64,000 bases of DNA. Source: Gyromitra esculenta. Taxonomy: Eukaryota > Ascomycota > Pezizomycetes > Pezizales > Discinaceae. The position numbers and the translations under genes are program-made. The notes beneath the pieces are model-generated. The model saw nothing but the letters and a program-made list of their open reading frames with translations. It searched no databases and was not told the DNA's origin. Location of the stretch: positions 1,178,001 through 1,242,000 of the forward strand of contig JBCAML010000014.1 in NCBI GenBank assembly GCA_038503075.1. The letters run 5' to 3'. This document shows, piece after piece, positions 26,101 through 37,454 of this stretch; the stretch's first letter is position 1; the number at the start of each line of letters is the position of its first letter.

Positions 26101-27646
26101 ATGGCCTCCACCACCCCCGACTCAGCGCCCATACCCGCCCGAGCGTCTTCTCCGCAAATCCACCGCCCAAACCGCCCGCGCAAAAACACCACCTTCGAAC
26201 AACTAGACCGTCCTGGTTCAGTGCGCGTAAGTCACCCTTTTCTGTCTCGTCTTCGCTGCGCCCAAACTAACCCCCTTTAGATCAATGTACAAGAAGCCTA
26301 CATCGTCGACGACGAACAGAGCACGCCTCCACGCAGTGGCTCCCCTCCACGCAATGGCACGACCGCCCAAGTCACCAAAGACATCCGACTCCCCCACCAC
26401 AAAGCCTCTGTCTCTCACATCGCCATAGACGTACTTCCCCCACCCTTCCCCTCTCTCGCATAACCCCAGTTACTAATTATGTACAGATTGGTGGATCACT
26501 AGCAAAACTAGTCTACTTCTCCCGCGAACCCAACGGCGAAGGCGGAAAACTAAGTTTCAAGAACTTCGAAACTGAGCGCATCGATGAGTTAATCTCGTTC
26601 ATGGACCGCTTGGTCAATGGACAACGACTACTGCAACGTGAGAGTGGGAAGGCGGATGTACTGTATGTTATGGCGACCGGAGGGGGCGCGTATAAGTTTT
26701 ACGATAAGATTAAGGATGCGTTGGGGGTGGAGATATATCGTGAGGATGAGATGGAGTGTCTTATCGTTGGTATGTTTTCTCCGTTCCCCGGGGGTGTTGA
26801 GAGGGGTGTGTTAATAGGGGTGAGTGTGACAGGGCTCGATTTCTTCATCACCGAGATCCCGGAGGAGGTGTTCACCTACTCCGAGGAAGACCCAATGGCG
26901 TTCGCAGAGCCCCGCGCAGATATATACCCGTACCTCCTCGTCAATATTGGTTCCGGCGTCTCAATGATCAAGGTATCAGGTCCGCAACAGTATCAGCGTA
27001 TCGGCGGGTCTTCACTCGGTGGTGGTACGCTCTGGGGACTTTTGTCGCTGCTTACGCAGGCTAAGAGCTTCGATGAGATGTTGGGGATGGCGGAGAATGG
27101 AGATAATACCCAGGTGGATATGTTGGTGGGTGATATATATGGTGGCGGCTACGGACGCATTGGGCTTAAGAGTACGACTATTGCGAGTAGCTTTGGAAAG
27201 GTGTTTAAGAAGCAGACTGCGGCGGCCGCGGATGGGGAAGCGGCGAAGTTTGCGCAGGAAGATATTAGTCGGAGCTTGTTGTATGCGGTTAGGTATGTCG
27301 TGTTCCTTCTTACTAAAAGGGGAGTGGATAAGGCGCTAATGAAGGATGTGGGGACAGCAATAATATTGGTCAGATTGCGTATTTGCAGGCGCAGAATCAT
27401 AACTTGGAGCATATATACTTTGGTGGCTCGTTTATCCGGGGTCATCGCCAGACTATGAATACGCTCTCCTATGCCATTAAGTTCTGGTCAAATGGCGAGA
27501 AGAAGGCATATTTCCTGCGACACGAAGGGTATCTCGGTGCCGTCGGGGCCTTCCTGAGACGCCAGCCGAGGAATTGGGGAAGGAGGTATAGTGCGGGAGA
27601 TGAAACATATCCTGGGAAACGGTTTCTGAGTATGAAGGAGGTGTAG
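26101..27646 (+). CDS. CAB1: Eukaryotic (type II) pantothenate kinase
   Basis: ATP-dependent pantothenate phosphorylation, the first and usually controlling step of coenzyme A synthesis in the cytosol. Five exons run from ATG 26101 to TAG 27644-27646. The N-terminal about 85 residues are a fungal P/R-rich extension. The ASKHA kinase fold begins at HIAIDIGGSLAKLVYF (phosphate-1 motif across intron 2). It continues with VMATGGGAYKF, the central LLVNIGSGVSMIKV, the glycine loop GGSSLGGGTLWGL, and the C-terminal HIYFGGSFIRGH and KAYFLRHEGYLGAVGAFL. These are diagnostic of PanK/Fumble. Introns at 26770-26832 and 27293-27359 restore the frame. The gene is followed on the same strand, 288 bp away, by SOS7. 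All motifs look intact. Confidence 0.95.
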
Positions 27647-27934
27647 ATGCTATTGTTATTTGGGCGGGTTTTCTTTCTCTTGCGCTTTTTTTATTTTCCT
27701 TCTTTTTCCTTCTGGGCATTACTTCTTTTTGCATAACGTTATTTTCTGTATTCTACATGAGCTTGTATTTATGACGCTAGCAAAAAAGATATCCCCAATA
27801 TAGCAGGGAAAAATAAAGAAATAGACAAAAAGTCACCCCGAGTGTGAATCCATGACCCAGCGGCAACCTCCGTCAGCCTCACCCCACCACCCAAAACCAC
27901 ACCCCAACAAGGTGCTCTACATACCACAACTACC

Positions 27935-28858
27935 ATGGCCACACCCGACTACACCGCGCTCCTCGCAACTCTAGAAAAAGTCCAACAACACGACTATGCC
28001 ATCTTCCGCCTCAGCGAATCAATCGCGACCGTCCCACCAAAAGACTCTGCAGACTTGACCCGCAATAGTGATGTCTCCAGCGCGTTCGACGAAAGCACTC
28101 CCACCGCGCTCCAAGCCGACCTAATCCACTACAAAGTACCCTCCCTCACACTCCCATTTCCCTCCTCCTCCTCCTCCTCCCGTGCAACCAGCTAAACGTG
28201 AGTGTGTCTAAAAAAGGAACTCTTTTCAAAACTCCGCTTCAGCTACCTCGAGCAAGTCACGAAGGAAAAGTTCCTCCGCGCAATAACCGAAGACCCACCG
28301 CTCGTGATCGAGCCCTCTGAGAACGAAGCTCTCGAGCACGACCTCGCGTCCGCGAAAGCCAGCCTCCAGAAGAGTAAAGCCGATGTAGACAGTATCCTTG
28401 CCGCGCTCGAAGCACTCTCGCGGAAACTAGCAGTCGAGCATAAAACCGTGGCAGAGTATACCGCGCTTGCGCGCACACTGCCGGGACAGACGAGAGAGTT
28501 GGAGGACAGGGTTGGCGAGTTGAGGAGGGAGCAGGATAGCATGGCTGGGGAGTTCCATATGCCGTTGGAGGATACACTGGGGCTTGTGGCGGAAAGGGAG
28601 GCGGAACTGGCGAGGTTGGAGAGGGAGCTGGAGGATGTGGAGAGGGAGCTGCCGAGGAAGAGGAAGGTGCTGGAGGGGCTGGATAGGGAGATTGAGCCTA
28701 TGGAGATGGATAAGGAGGGTTTGGAGAGATTTGCGAATGAGGCGGTTAGGATGAGGGACTCGGCGAGGGCGGAAGGGAAGGCGGATAGAGAGACTATGGG
28801 GAGGTGGTATAAATCTGTGTTTGAAGGGCTAGAGGCGTTGTTGCCAGTTAAAGGGTAA
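27935..28858 (+). CDS. SOS7: Kinetochore protein Sos7-like
   Basis: Two exons (27935-28135 and 28217-28858) give about 280 residues. Sos7 (Kre28 equivalent) is the coiled-coil partner of Spc7/KNL1 at the kinetochore. The conserved block LFSKLRFSYLEQVTKEKFLRAI directly after the intron is the hallmark of this family. The remaining C-terminal 200 residues are a highly charged coiled coil rich in E, L and R, ending with a small hydrophobic module (MGRWYKSVFEGLEALLPV). The intron (28136-28216) contains a CCT repeat. Its acceptor follows an A-run rather than a pyrimidine tract, so the splice point is slightly uncertain. Identification rests on one conserved block plus architecture. Confidence 0.75.
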
Positions 28859-31800
28859 TGGGGTTAGATGAGTGTAGTTATTAATGGGTGGTGGTGTGTC
28901 GATAGTGGTGCTGCTTTGGGCTTGGATATAGTTAATTCGCTCTTAGGACTTGGTGGGAGTGTTTGCTCTAAGAATATGGCTGGCAGAGCAGAGTCATGTT
29001 TTGTCGAGTATCGAGAAGACTACATGTAGTCCTATGAGAAAGCAACTAAGTTCACCAGGCCTGTAATCCAGGTAAGTGTTTCGGTGTTTGATACAATCGT
29101 GCGAGAGGATTTATGTCTTGTCGTCAATGATCTCTACACAATCCAAATACATTTTATCGATAACGATCTAGCCATGTACTTTCCAAGTAATCATAACACC
29201 AGCAAAGACTTCTAAATAAGCACAAATTTATGTCTTAGCATACCACAGGTCCCAATATTAATACTGTAAAGGTTTTTGACCAGACGTGATGGTTAATTGG
29301 GCGCTTCAAGCTAACGGCCTCGACATGTATAATAGTTTATACCAGCGTTTAGAGGATAAAAGCGTAGCCAAGAATTTCATCAGGCCATTTATTGGACACT
29401 CTTATTAAAATAAAAAAAATCGGTGTGTTTCAATTTCATTAGCTCCCAAGCCATCCTATTTGTTACCCGTACTCTACACCACCTGTGAGAGCCTGCCTAA
29501 ACCAACATCCTCCCTCCATACTTCTACACCACCAAACACAACAACACCCACTACCGCGATGTATTTAGTCCCTTCCTGTCCGCTATGAATGGTTAGGCTT
29601 CATTTCCTATACCAAGAACGATTCACTATAGCTCAAAGCATTCTTAACATCAAGCATAAGGGAGTTCATGTTGCGTGAGGTTCGCAAACATGAATAGCCT
29701 GCTTTTATTTTAACCTAGTGACGCATTCTTCTCATGTTTATTCTATGCCACATGTATGTACTCGCCCACTCCAAAATCTTGATGCAATTGATACCGCGCT
29801 GCTGAGTTTTAAAAACATTTAGATTTGCTCGATCAATTCCCTTCTCTCGAACTAGATTAGAATGTTAATTCACGTTTCAATATTCCGCCTTACAATCTCA
29901 ACCTATCTGACAACAATGGTATTAAACTCGATGGGATGCTTTACTTGATACAGTTCAATTGTATAATCAGGGGGTATCAAGCTGTCCGACTTTATTTTTT
30001 CGCTAGCTAACTTTGGACCACAGAGAAATTTCATGGATCACTCTCTCATCGACATTATCCGTGGCGTTCTTCCGCGTATCCACGAGCTGGTAGCACCATT
30101 ACATCAATTCTTGAAGCTTTGTTATTGCATATAAATACTGTGGGAACAGTAATCTCTATCAAAGGTTTCCATAGTTTTATATAAGCTAGATCTTCGCAGC
30201 GGGAATCCAAAAAGCTCTTAGGCAAATTCACCCTCTAGAGCTCTAAATCGTTTCTTAGAATCCCCTAATCTTTTACTCTTCTGACACTAAGATAGTATTT
30301 TCTCAAAACCCTATTCGACTTTGTGCCTGGAAGTTGTCGTAAAAATGGGTTTCTAGACAATTATTGGCCCTGGGTTCTTTTCATCCCGTGAAGGTTTAAA
30401 CTAACTAAATAATGATACTGACGATATATTTCCAAGATGTGAGATTAGACGAAACAGAAAAGTATAACGTTTTTGAAGTCTCGAGATAAATTTCGGGATA
30501 TCGGTGACTACGATTCTTTTCATTCAGGATACTAGATTCATCTGCAACACCTAGCACGGAACGATCATCTCATTTCCCTCGAATATTTGATCGCTCTCCA
30601 GTTCCTTTTTTTAAAAAATACATCCGGCCACTTTGAAGCCGCAATTAGTAGTTCTAGGTCTATTCTTTACTAACGATGGCTCACAGAATATCACCCACCA
30701 ATATCACCCACCGTTATACTAACTTGAACTTTAATGCAAGTCCTGGATAAAGCTCCAAGACCTAGCGACCGTTACCCTCCTAGAACATTATCTTTTCAAT
30801 TTTGATCTCGTCTTATCGACGTAGACAATACATTTATGAGCTAGATCTCTCCATTTTTGGACTTAGTTCACTGACGCTACTAGGTTAAAATCAATTTCGT
30901 ACCGTCAATCGGTCTTATTTTTGCGCTGTTGATTAATGTTGGAGAATTGGCATCCATCGGTACACCTCGAATTATATTATGATAGCCTTTAGTTTGCGTC
31001 AACTCTAATTTTAAGAAGATATACCGGAACGGCCGCGGAGAGACACCTCAGTATACGTCTCTGAATCCTCCCAACTTTTCCTCCCAATTTCAACCAGACT
31101 AATTGAGAGGGCGGCGAGTACTAGGGGACACCGAAAAATCTTAACTGGCGGTGTCCTAATTTGTGCTCATTATCGCCCCGACCAATTTATCCAATTCAGC
31201 ACGTACATAGCGCTCTGAAGAACTTGGATTTACCATCGACAATACAAGTTAAAATGGAGGAGAGTAACATTTTAGGGTTTGGTTAGCACACAGGCTATGA
31301 CACTAAAGATGTCGAGCTTACCATGGGTGGCGCTGGATATACCCAAGTAGAATTCTACATCATTAATTCCCATTGAGTCCAAACCCACCTCAGACCTTCA
31401 CTTTTCATTAGCTACTAAGTACACGTAAATAGGGCAAGGGATTCGTAGAGAGTCTTTGATACGCAGCCTTGAGCTATTGCTCACGGCGCGGCGCACTAGG
31501 AGTTGGCCGCTTTGCCTCTACCTACCAACCCAATAGGCTGCGGAAATCATTAAATATACCAAAGAACCAGCCCCTCCAATGTCGTACCATCGGTCACTGA
31601 AAACACTCAGCTTCGTTTGCTTCCTTGCTCGTCCTACTACAGGCGAACAGCCTTCTTCATAGCAGCAAGCTGACTAGTGATAGAAACTCTACAATATGAT
31701 TGTTTAATTGGCGCCCAAAGTAGTTCATACATCGCCCTAAAACCTATCGAGCGATAGGACTACGAAAAAATTAACACAGTAATGAATAAAGGAGTGGCTA

Positions 31801-32188
31801 CACCGAAATATATTAAGAAGCGCAATATCTCGAACAAATATCTCTTTACCAAGGCGGTAGTGTGCCCAGAGCATGACAGTTCAGCTATATAGTTGCTACC
31901 CAATGTAAAACAAAATCTGAGCGAGTATGCCTAAGAAAAGATCAATTAGCGCTTTAGCGCTCCTAAAGCGAAAGAGAAACTACTTATAACTAACTACATG
32001 TATAATAAGATAGTCGATACATGTCAATTTCAGCAGATCGAATTGAGGGAGTCTAAACAACGCACTGATATAAATAGCTTGCAATTATAGAATATATAGA
32101 GACCAAACACTTTTAGCCACAGTTACTTGAAAAGTGAATATACTTTGTTGCGAGAAACACCTGAATCCAGACCACATTTGAACAAAAA
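28859..32188. other. ORF-free gap of about 3.3 kb
   Basis: No open frame of 60 codons on either strand. AT-rich and without obvious simple repeats. Two TACATGTA palindromes occur: one inside the 14-bp palindrome GACTACATGTAGTC at 29018-29031, the other at 31995-32002. I see no tRNA, snRNA or transposon terminal repeats. Possibly heavily mutated former mobile or genic DNA, but this is not shown. Confidence 0.55.
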
Positions 32189-33369
32189 TCAACCATGAAA
32201 TATCCTCCTGACTCTCCCCTCGCTCTCCACAGCACTTTCCGCCCAAGAGCTATCTCCATCAAATATCGCCCTAGCTAATTCGTGGGAATCCCCTTGATCA
32301 ATCAAAATTTTATAGTATCCCAGTTTCTCCCTGATGGTCCTTTCTCCAATCAACTTCTGCCCCTCAGCGCGTGTATTTATATTCTTTCGCACTCGCTTCT
32401 TAGAATCAATCCACCCGATCTTGACTAGAAACGCTAACGACACCATTTCCCGACCTATACATCATTAAGATAGGAACAACCCTCTAGAAGGAATTGTTCT
32501 ACATACGCAGCCGCTTATCCAACACAGTTATCAGCTCCTTATTCATCAATTCGGGATATCTAAACCGCATCATTCTCACAAATAATACTGCTCTCCACTT
32601 GTCCTTCCCCTTCCCATGTGCCTTATGTTTCTCAAACTTCGAACCCCTCCCTACAACTCGCGGCAAAGGCGACGGTGCTCCCAGCACTGTACACATGATC
32701 ACTGCCAGTTCCACGGCCGGATCTTCGAGATCAATCATCACTAAGAGGGCCCGGATGTAGTCCGCGATAATGCAGTTATGGATGCCGTTGTTGTTAGAGT
32801 ATATTTTAATAAGATCGTCGCATCCTCTTCTAATAGATCCAGGCAATTTCGAGAAGGGGAGGTTCAAACCGAAGCTGGATGGTTTTGGAGAATTTTTCCC
32901 AGGGGTTCTTGGCATGTACAAGCCCATGGTAGCCAAATGTCGAAGATGTTGCTCTTTCGAGTTGGTGAGACTGTCTTTCTCGTCAGATTTTAGTACTGGA
33001 GACGGGTGGTGGGCTTAAAATGCTAGAGTTCTTGGTGGGCGTGTACGGGAAATATGCACTCCCAAAGAGAAGGTCATACCTAGATCCTGCGGTATTCGAC
33101 GATTCTCCATCCTCTCTCAAAAGCTGGGCAGACGGGCTCGTCTCGTCTGTAGCTTTAGGAGTCATGGCCGGGGAAGGCCTCAGAGGGTGACACTCGGTGA
33201 ATGATTTCGAGGTCTTATCTTCATGCTGAGAGTGTGGGTATGAGCCGTTTCCGGACTTGAAACTTGGGTTTGGTATTTCGCAGGGTATGGAGGTTGGTGA
33301 CCGGAGCCTGATTTGGGAATATGTGCCTATGTCTTTATGTTGGGCTCCGGTCTTTGGTGCTCGTGGCAT
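32189..33369 (-). CDS. Orphan protein of 339 residues
   Basis: Three exons (33369-33080, 32970-32507, 32454-32189) join with consensus GT-AG introns of 109 and 52 nt. Together they give exactly 340 codons from ATG to TGA, which supports a real gene. Residues 1-100 are polar and S/P/T-rich, probably disordered. The remainder is mostly helical and basic, with segments such as RRGCDDLIKIYSNNNGIHNC, YIRALLVMIDLEDPAVELAV and FVRMMRFRYPELMNKELITV. There are no membrane segments, signal peptide or known catalytic motif. It is not an alpha-box or HMG protein by eye. It lies alone between a long ORF-free gap and the RS-protein gene. Function unknown; I do not recognise a family. Confidence 0.65.
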
Positions 33370-34684
33370 AGTCGGTTTCGAAAACGAATTATTCCGATAA
33401 GATACGAATCGCTGGTTTGTGTTTTATTCCGAGGATACTTCAGACTTTAAATGATCTTCAGGCGTATTAAAGTTAGCTCTAAAAGCACTAAAATTAAGTG
33501 TGTGGAGATAAAGCCTGCTCTCTAGATAAGTTCAGCAAATAAATAGTGGAAGATAGGCACTGGGTTATAATAAAGTTCCAAAGCAAAAGGTGAATAGTAT
33601 AGGAATTGGCTACCGAGAGTGGTGGAAGTATCGAGCGAATTGGCTATTCTTATACACCTTCGACTCGCTACTCCCTAGCCATCCCTCTTCTCTTGGGGCG
33701 AGGGGCGGGCGAGAGCAGGGCGGGGTGGGAGCTGGCCTGTCGGATAGCTACGTGTCTATGAATCAGAGTCAGCAGATATGAGGATTTTGTTTCTGAAACG
33801 AGTCAGAACCAATTCCCATCGTACAAGGCTGATTTCGAGCTCATATCGCTGGAGCAAGTAGGTGATAACGGGGCGAACTATCACCAGTGTGCCCACCACC
33901 TGGCACCTGGCACCTGGCACCGCTGCCGTAAATATCTGGCTAAACCACATGGGGTCTCTAGAAATTGCACTCGAGCAAGCCTAAGGGGTCTTAACGTCAT
34001 CCTATAAGTAGGCGGGAACCTACCTCAATGGAAATAAATGCATGATCATGTACAGCGCATGTGTACAACCGGCCTCACGCCCTCGGGTGACTTGGCAATC
34101 GCTTTACAGATCTAGAAAGAGAAACCGATATCTCTCCCAATTACCCTGGTCGTCCCTGATTGGGTTTTATAACCAATATTTGGTGGTTGTTAAGATTTAT
34201 CGCGCAATATCACTCTTAGTATCAGGTCAGGGTTTAGGGGTTTCAAACTCTACAGAAGTTTTAATAGCCTTAGAAACCCTTAAGTCAGCATAAGTGACAA
34301 CCGTGAGGCTATTGTAAGGTATCCTCCTGGGTGCCAGGGCTCATTTATATTCTAGCAGTTCTTGTGAGATGACGGTAGTCTAGTTGTGCCTAATAAAGTA
34401 GTGATAAATAATAAAAAGTATAGAATTCAACTTCAGTAAAATACCGAGTGACTATACATGATTTGCCCAGTAGGAAAGTTGAGCTCTATTGTAGTTTACT
34501 GCGACGGGATGTCTGCACGTCTTCAAGCCCCCCTGTTTAGAGAAATATACACGAACACCGCATACCCATCAAGAACCATGCGTTGGGTCGATTAAGGGTA
34601 AATTTACTACCAAATTTGGATATCAAGCCCTAAGATATCCAAAGTAGAAGTTTGATTAATGTAATAGTCCTCCCCCCCAATTAA
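33370..34684. other. Intergenic gap with a short 7-bp tandem repeat
   Basis: About 1.3 kb with no convincing gene. ACCTGGC repeats three and a half times at 33898-33921. Confidence 0.55.
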
Positions 34685-35966
34685 CTATTTATCCCACCCC
34701 CCACTTCCTTTCGCCCAACTCGCCTTAACAGTAACCTCTCCCGTCTCTTCTTCTACCACTTTCCCTCTATCCCATTCCCGTACACCATCCTTTGCCCACT
34801 TGATATTCGCCGTGTTTTTCGTATCATTATTCTCCCACGCTGTGATAAAATCTTCCCCGAAACCTGCACTCCTTAATCTCTCAGCTCCTAATGCTTTCCA
34901 TTTCTGACGATCCCGGTAGGCTTCTATCGCATTGTCCCAATCGTCACCATCGTTCTCGACGTCGGGCTGCACGTCCATAGACGGATCGTATTGCTCGCTG
35001 AAGCGTGCGTCCATAGCAGAGGAACCATAGGTAGTGCCGCGGCCCCGGGCACGCAATGGGGGTGCTGGACCGATGATCGCATCGAGAGGGTCAACAGATT
35101 CGCGAGGAGAAGTATGAGAGTTGCTTTCGGTTTTCTTCCTCTTTCGGCTTTTGTCCTGATCTGAATCTGAGCCGTCCCGTTTCGATCGGGGGGGTGATCG
35201 ATGGCGGCTTGAGCGGGGATTGATGTCTGATGAGTGCTCCTTCCTGTCGCTAGATTTATCTTTCTCCCTTTCTCGCTCCCTGTCCCTACGCCTATCGCTA
35301 TCCCTCTCTTTCTCACCGTGATGCCGACTCGAACGATATTCTCGATGCTTCCTGCTTCTACTTCCGCTCCTCTTGCGCTCGGCTGATCTGCTCCTCTTCC
35401 TGTGTCGCCTCCTATCCCTTCCTGGGCTGCGGCTCCTCTCTCTCTTATCTGGAGTTTTGCTTCTTGACCTTCGTTGCCTCCGCTCTCTTGGTTTCTCCTT
35501 GGTCTCTTGTTCCCGTGCTGTAGAAGTCGCGGCAGACGACAGCTTCCTCCCTCCAACTCGATACAGCTCCCTATCAGGTCGTTGTGCAGGCCTCGGCCTC
35601 GAATTCTCTCCATCCGCGCCTACTTCCTCTCCGCGCCGCTTCGAGCGTTCCTTCAACCGCATAATTCGTAGCCGCTCCTTACTCTCCTCAGCCTCTTTCG
35701 CGAGCAGCGCAGCATTGTGGTTATCAGCCTCACGGACGATGTTGCGTAAGAAGCGGGTATTAGGTTTAGGCGCATTCGTAGTTGGCCTTAAGATTTGGGT
35801 TGTTAGCTGTTGGGGAGGGGTGTTGCTGTAGTCGCGGAGGAACTGACCTTTTTGGCTGGAACGCTTGCAATCCAAGGGCAGAGTATCGGATGTTCTTGTC
35901 TTTAGCTTCCTTCGAGAGAATGCCAGCGACAAAGTCGTCAGACAGGTCGTCGGCCTTGGGGTTCAT
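34685..35966 (-). CDS. RS-rich nuclear protein, splicing-factor (PRP38B-like) type
   Basis: Two exons (35966-35849 and 35786-34685, joined with the conserved FQPKRPTTNAPKPNTRFL across the intron) give about 405 residues. The conserved N-terminus reads DLSDDFVAGILSKEAKDKNI. A central arginine/serine and arginine/aspartate-rich region follows (about residues 130-250). The C-terminus is conserved and acidic/tryptophan-rich, with DDWDNAIEAYRDRQKWKALG and NIKWAKDGVREWDRGKV. This arrangement occurs in fungal proteins usually labelled pre-mRNA-splicing factor 38B, expected in nuclear speckles or the spliceosome. I assign it from remembered family features, not alignment. The ATG at 35966 was preferred to one 105 nt upstream because conservation begins at DLSDDF. 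The DUF7704 gene stop lies 260 bp upstream on the same strand. Confidence 0.7.
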
Positions 35967-36225
35967 GGTGGTGCGCGCGCGTGAGGTGGTGGGTTGGTGA
36001 TGGAGCTGTGGGCTGGAGTGGGGAAAACATGGTACGTATGATGTACTCACATGTACTTGGGGAGAAGCCAAGCAAGTGGCTGCTCGCAGATCACGTGATA
36101 TGGAATAGGCTGGGTCTTATTGGTTTTGTTCTTATTCGCCCCTCTCTCTCCGCCAATTGCAGGCTGCTACGCGTGCGCCTCCTATTACTTGTTTACAATT
36201 GATATCAATATAGTTTTCGATGCTG

Positions 36226-36912
36226 CTATTTTATCTTGTTTCTGACCATCGCGGAATTGGAGCTCCCCCATCCGGTGAGATAGAGAATTCGGGCTAGAAA
36301 CAGGAGTGCCTATTTGGAAAAACGAGGTTAGCCCCTGAAAATTTGGGTTAGTTGTTTATGGGGCATGTCGTCGTACCGTAACTCCAACGTTTCCGGCTGT
36401 TAATGCGTTCCATTTATATGGATTGAAGAAAAGTTCAGTTCCCATGGCGGTCCACGTGAAGTACCTATAAAAATTTCGTCAGGAATGGCTTAAACTTGAG
36501 AAACCATGCTTTTTGCGCTATGGCGTACAAGTGTCCGATATCCGCAAGTAACAATGCAATAAGGTAGTTCCTAACAACAGATTTCTCGCTCGTGGTTCTC
36601 AGAACAGCTGTAGAGCACATGGCGAGCAATAGATAGCAGTTTGCAAGCTGCAGAATTGTGCCTTCCACATTAGGCGTGATTGCTGTAATTTGCGAGGATG
36701 TTGATGGGATTTGTTCCGCAAGAAACTTTGCTGGCCAGAGATATGGATAAACGAAGCCACCGAATCTAGGGATTGATGTTAAAAGCTGCTCGTCGAGTTT
36801 GCAGTGATATTTGGTGATTCAAGCTCGAAAGGGACTTGGCACAGAACACATACGTGGAGATGGGCTCAAAAACTACGAAAACAAAATGGAAAAATGGAGG
36901 CAGAGAATACAT
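36226..36912 (-). CDS. Small fungal integral membrane protein, DUF7704 type
   Basis: Four exons that simple ORF scanning misses: 36912-36854, 36765-36529, 36464-36377 and 36309-36226. They sum to 156 codons with consensus splice sites. The protein starts MYSLPPFFHFVFVVFEPIST and continues FGGFVYPYLWPAKFL. It has a helix LQLANCYLLLAMCSTAVLRT, then NYLIALLLADIGHLYFTW, KWNALTAGNVGVT and ALLFLARILYLTGWG. Four hydrophobic helices and the ADIGHLY / WNA..GN.G pattern match the fungal DUF7704 family, which has no known function. It shares a 542-bp divergent promoter with the telobox gene. Confidence 0.72.
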
Positions 36913-37454
36913 GTCACTGTATTGGCCAATACTAGACCTTGAAGCCGCAGTTGGGTCAAAAATAAGAATAGCAAAAATGATGTATACGAGTCGGTGAAGC
37001 TGACGAGCGCGAGTTTTGTCCTTGTGTTGGCCCACGGTTTTATAGAGCACCCGGCGATACTCAACACTTTACCAGAGAGGTTCGAGATAAGAATTGAGAC
37101 GGTACACGTCTGTGTTCCCGTGTGTCCATGCACAGCAACTCCGCGTAACGCAGCAGCAGGGAACTCCGCTTTCGCTGCTTTGGGCGTAACCCGCGATGGC
37201 TGACAGCCAGAAAACGCTCGGGGCTTGGCGGGCTTAGGTAATGGGCGCACAGCAGCTGCGGCTTACATTGGACTTCGCTACTGGGCACAGAATCCCTTTG
37301 GCGCAGTAACAGGACAAGCACCTCCACTCTCTCTCTCTCGCCTTGTCACGGTTCCCACCCCCACCACCTCCTCTTCTTCTCTCCCCATTGCCTTCGGTCC
37401 TACAAAGTTCAATTGTAGCACTTGTCCCAGATTTATAGCTGTCCTCCCGACACA
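36913..37454. promoter_or_regulatory. Divergent promoter of DUF7704 gene and telobox gene
   Basis: 542 bp between two divergent start codons. C/T-rich with CTCTCTC and CACC runs just before the telobox gene start (37320-37390), as in many fungal core promoters. No specific site assigned. Confidence 0.5.

Noticed and set aside
33898..33921. ACCTGGC repeat as a possible regulatory array
   Set aside because: Only three and a half units of 7 bp; consistent with simple slippage, so listed only in the gap description.
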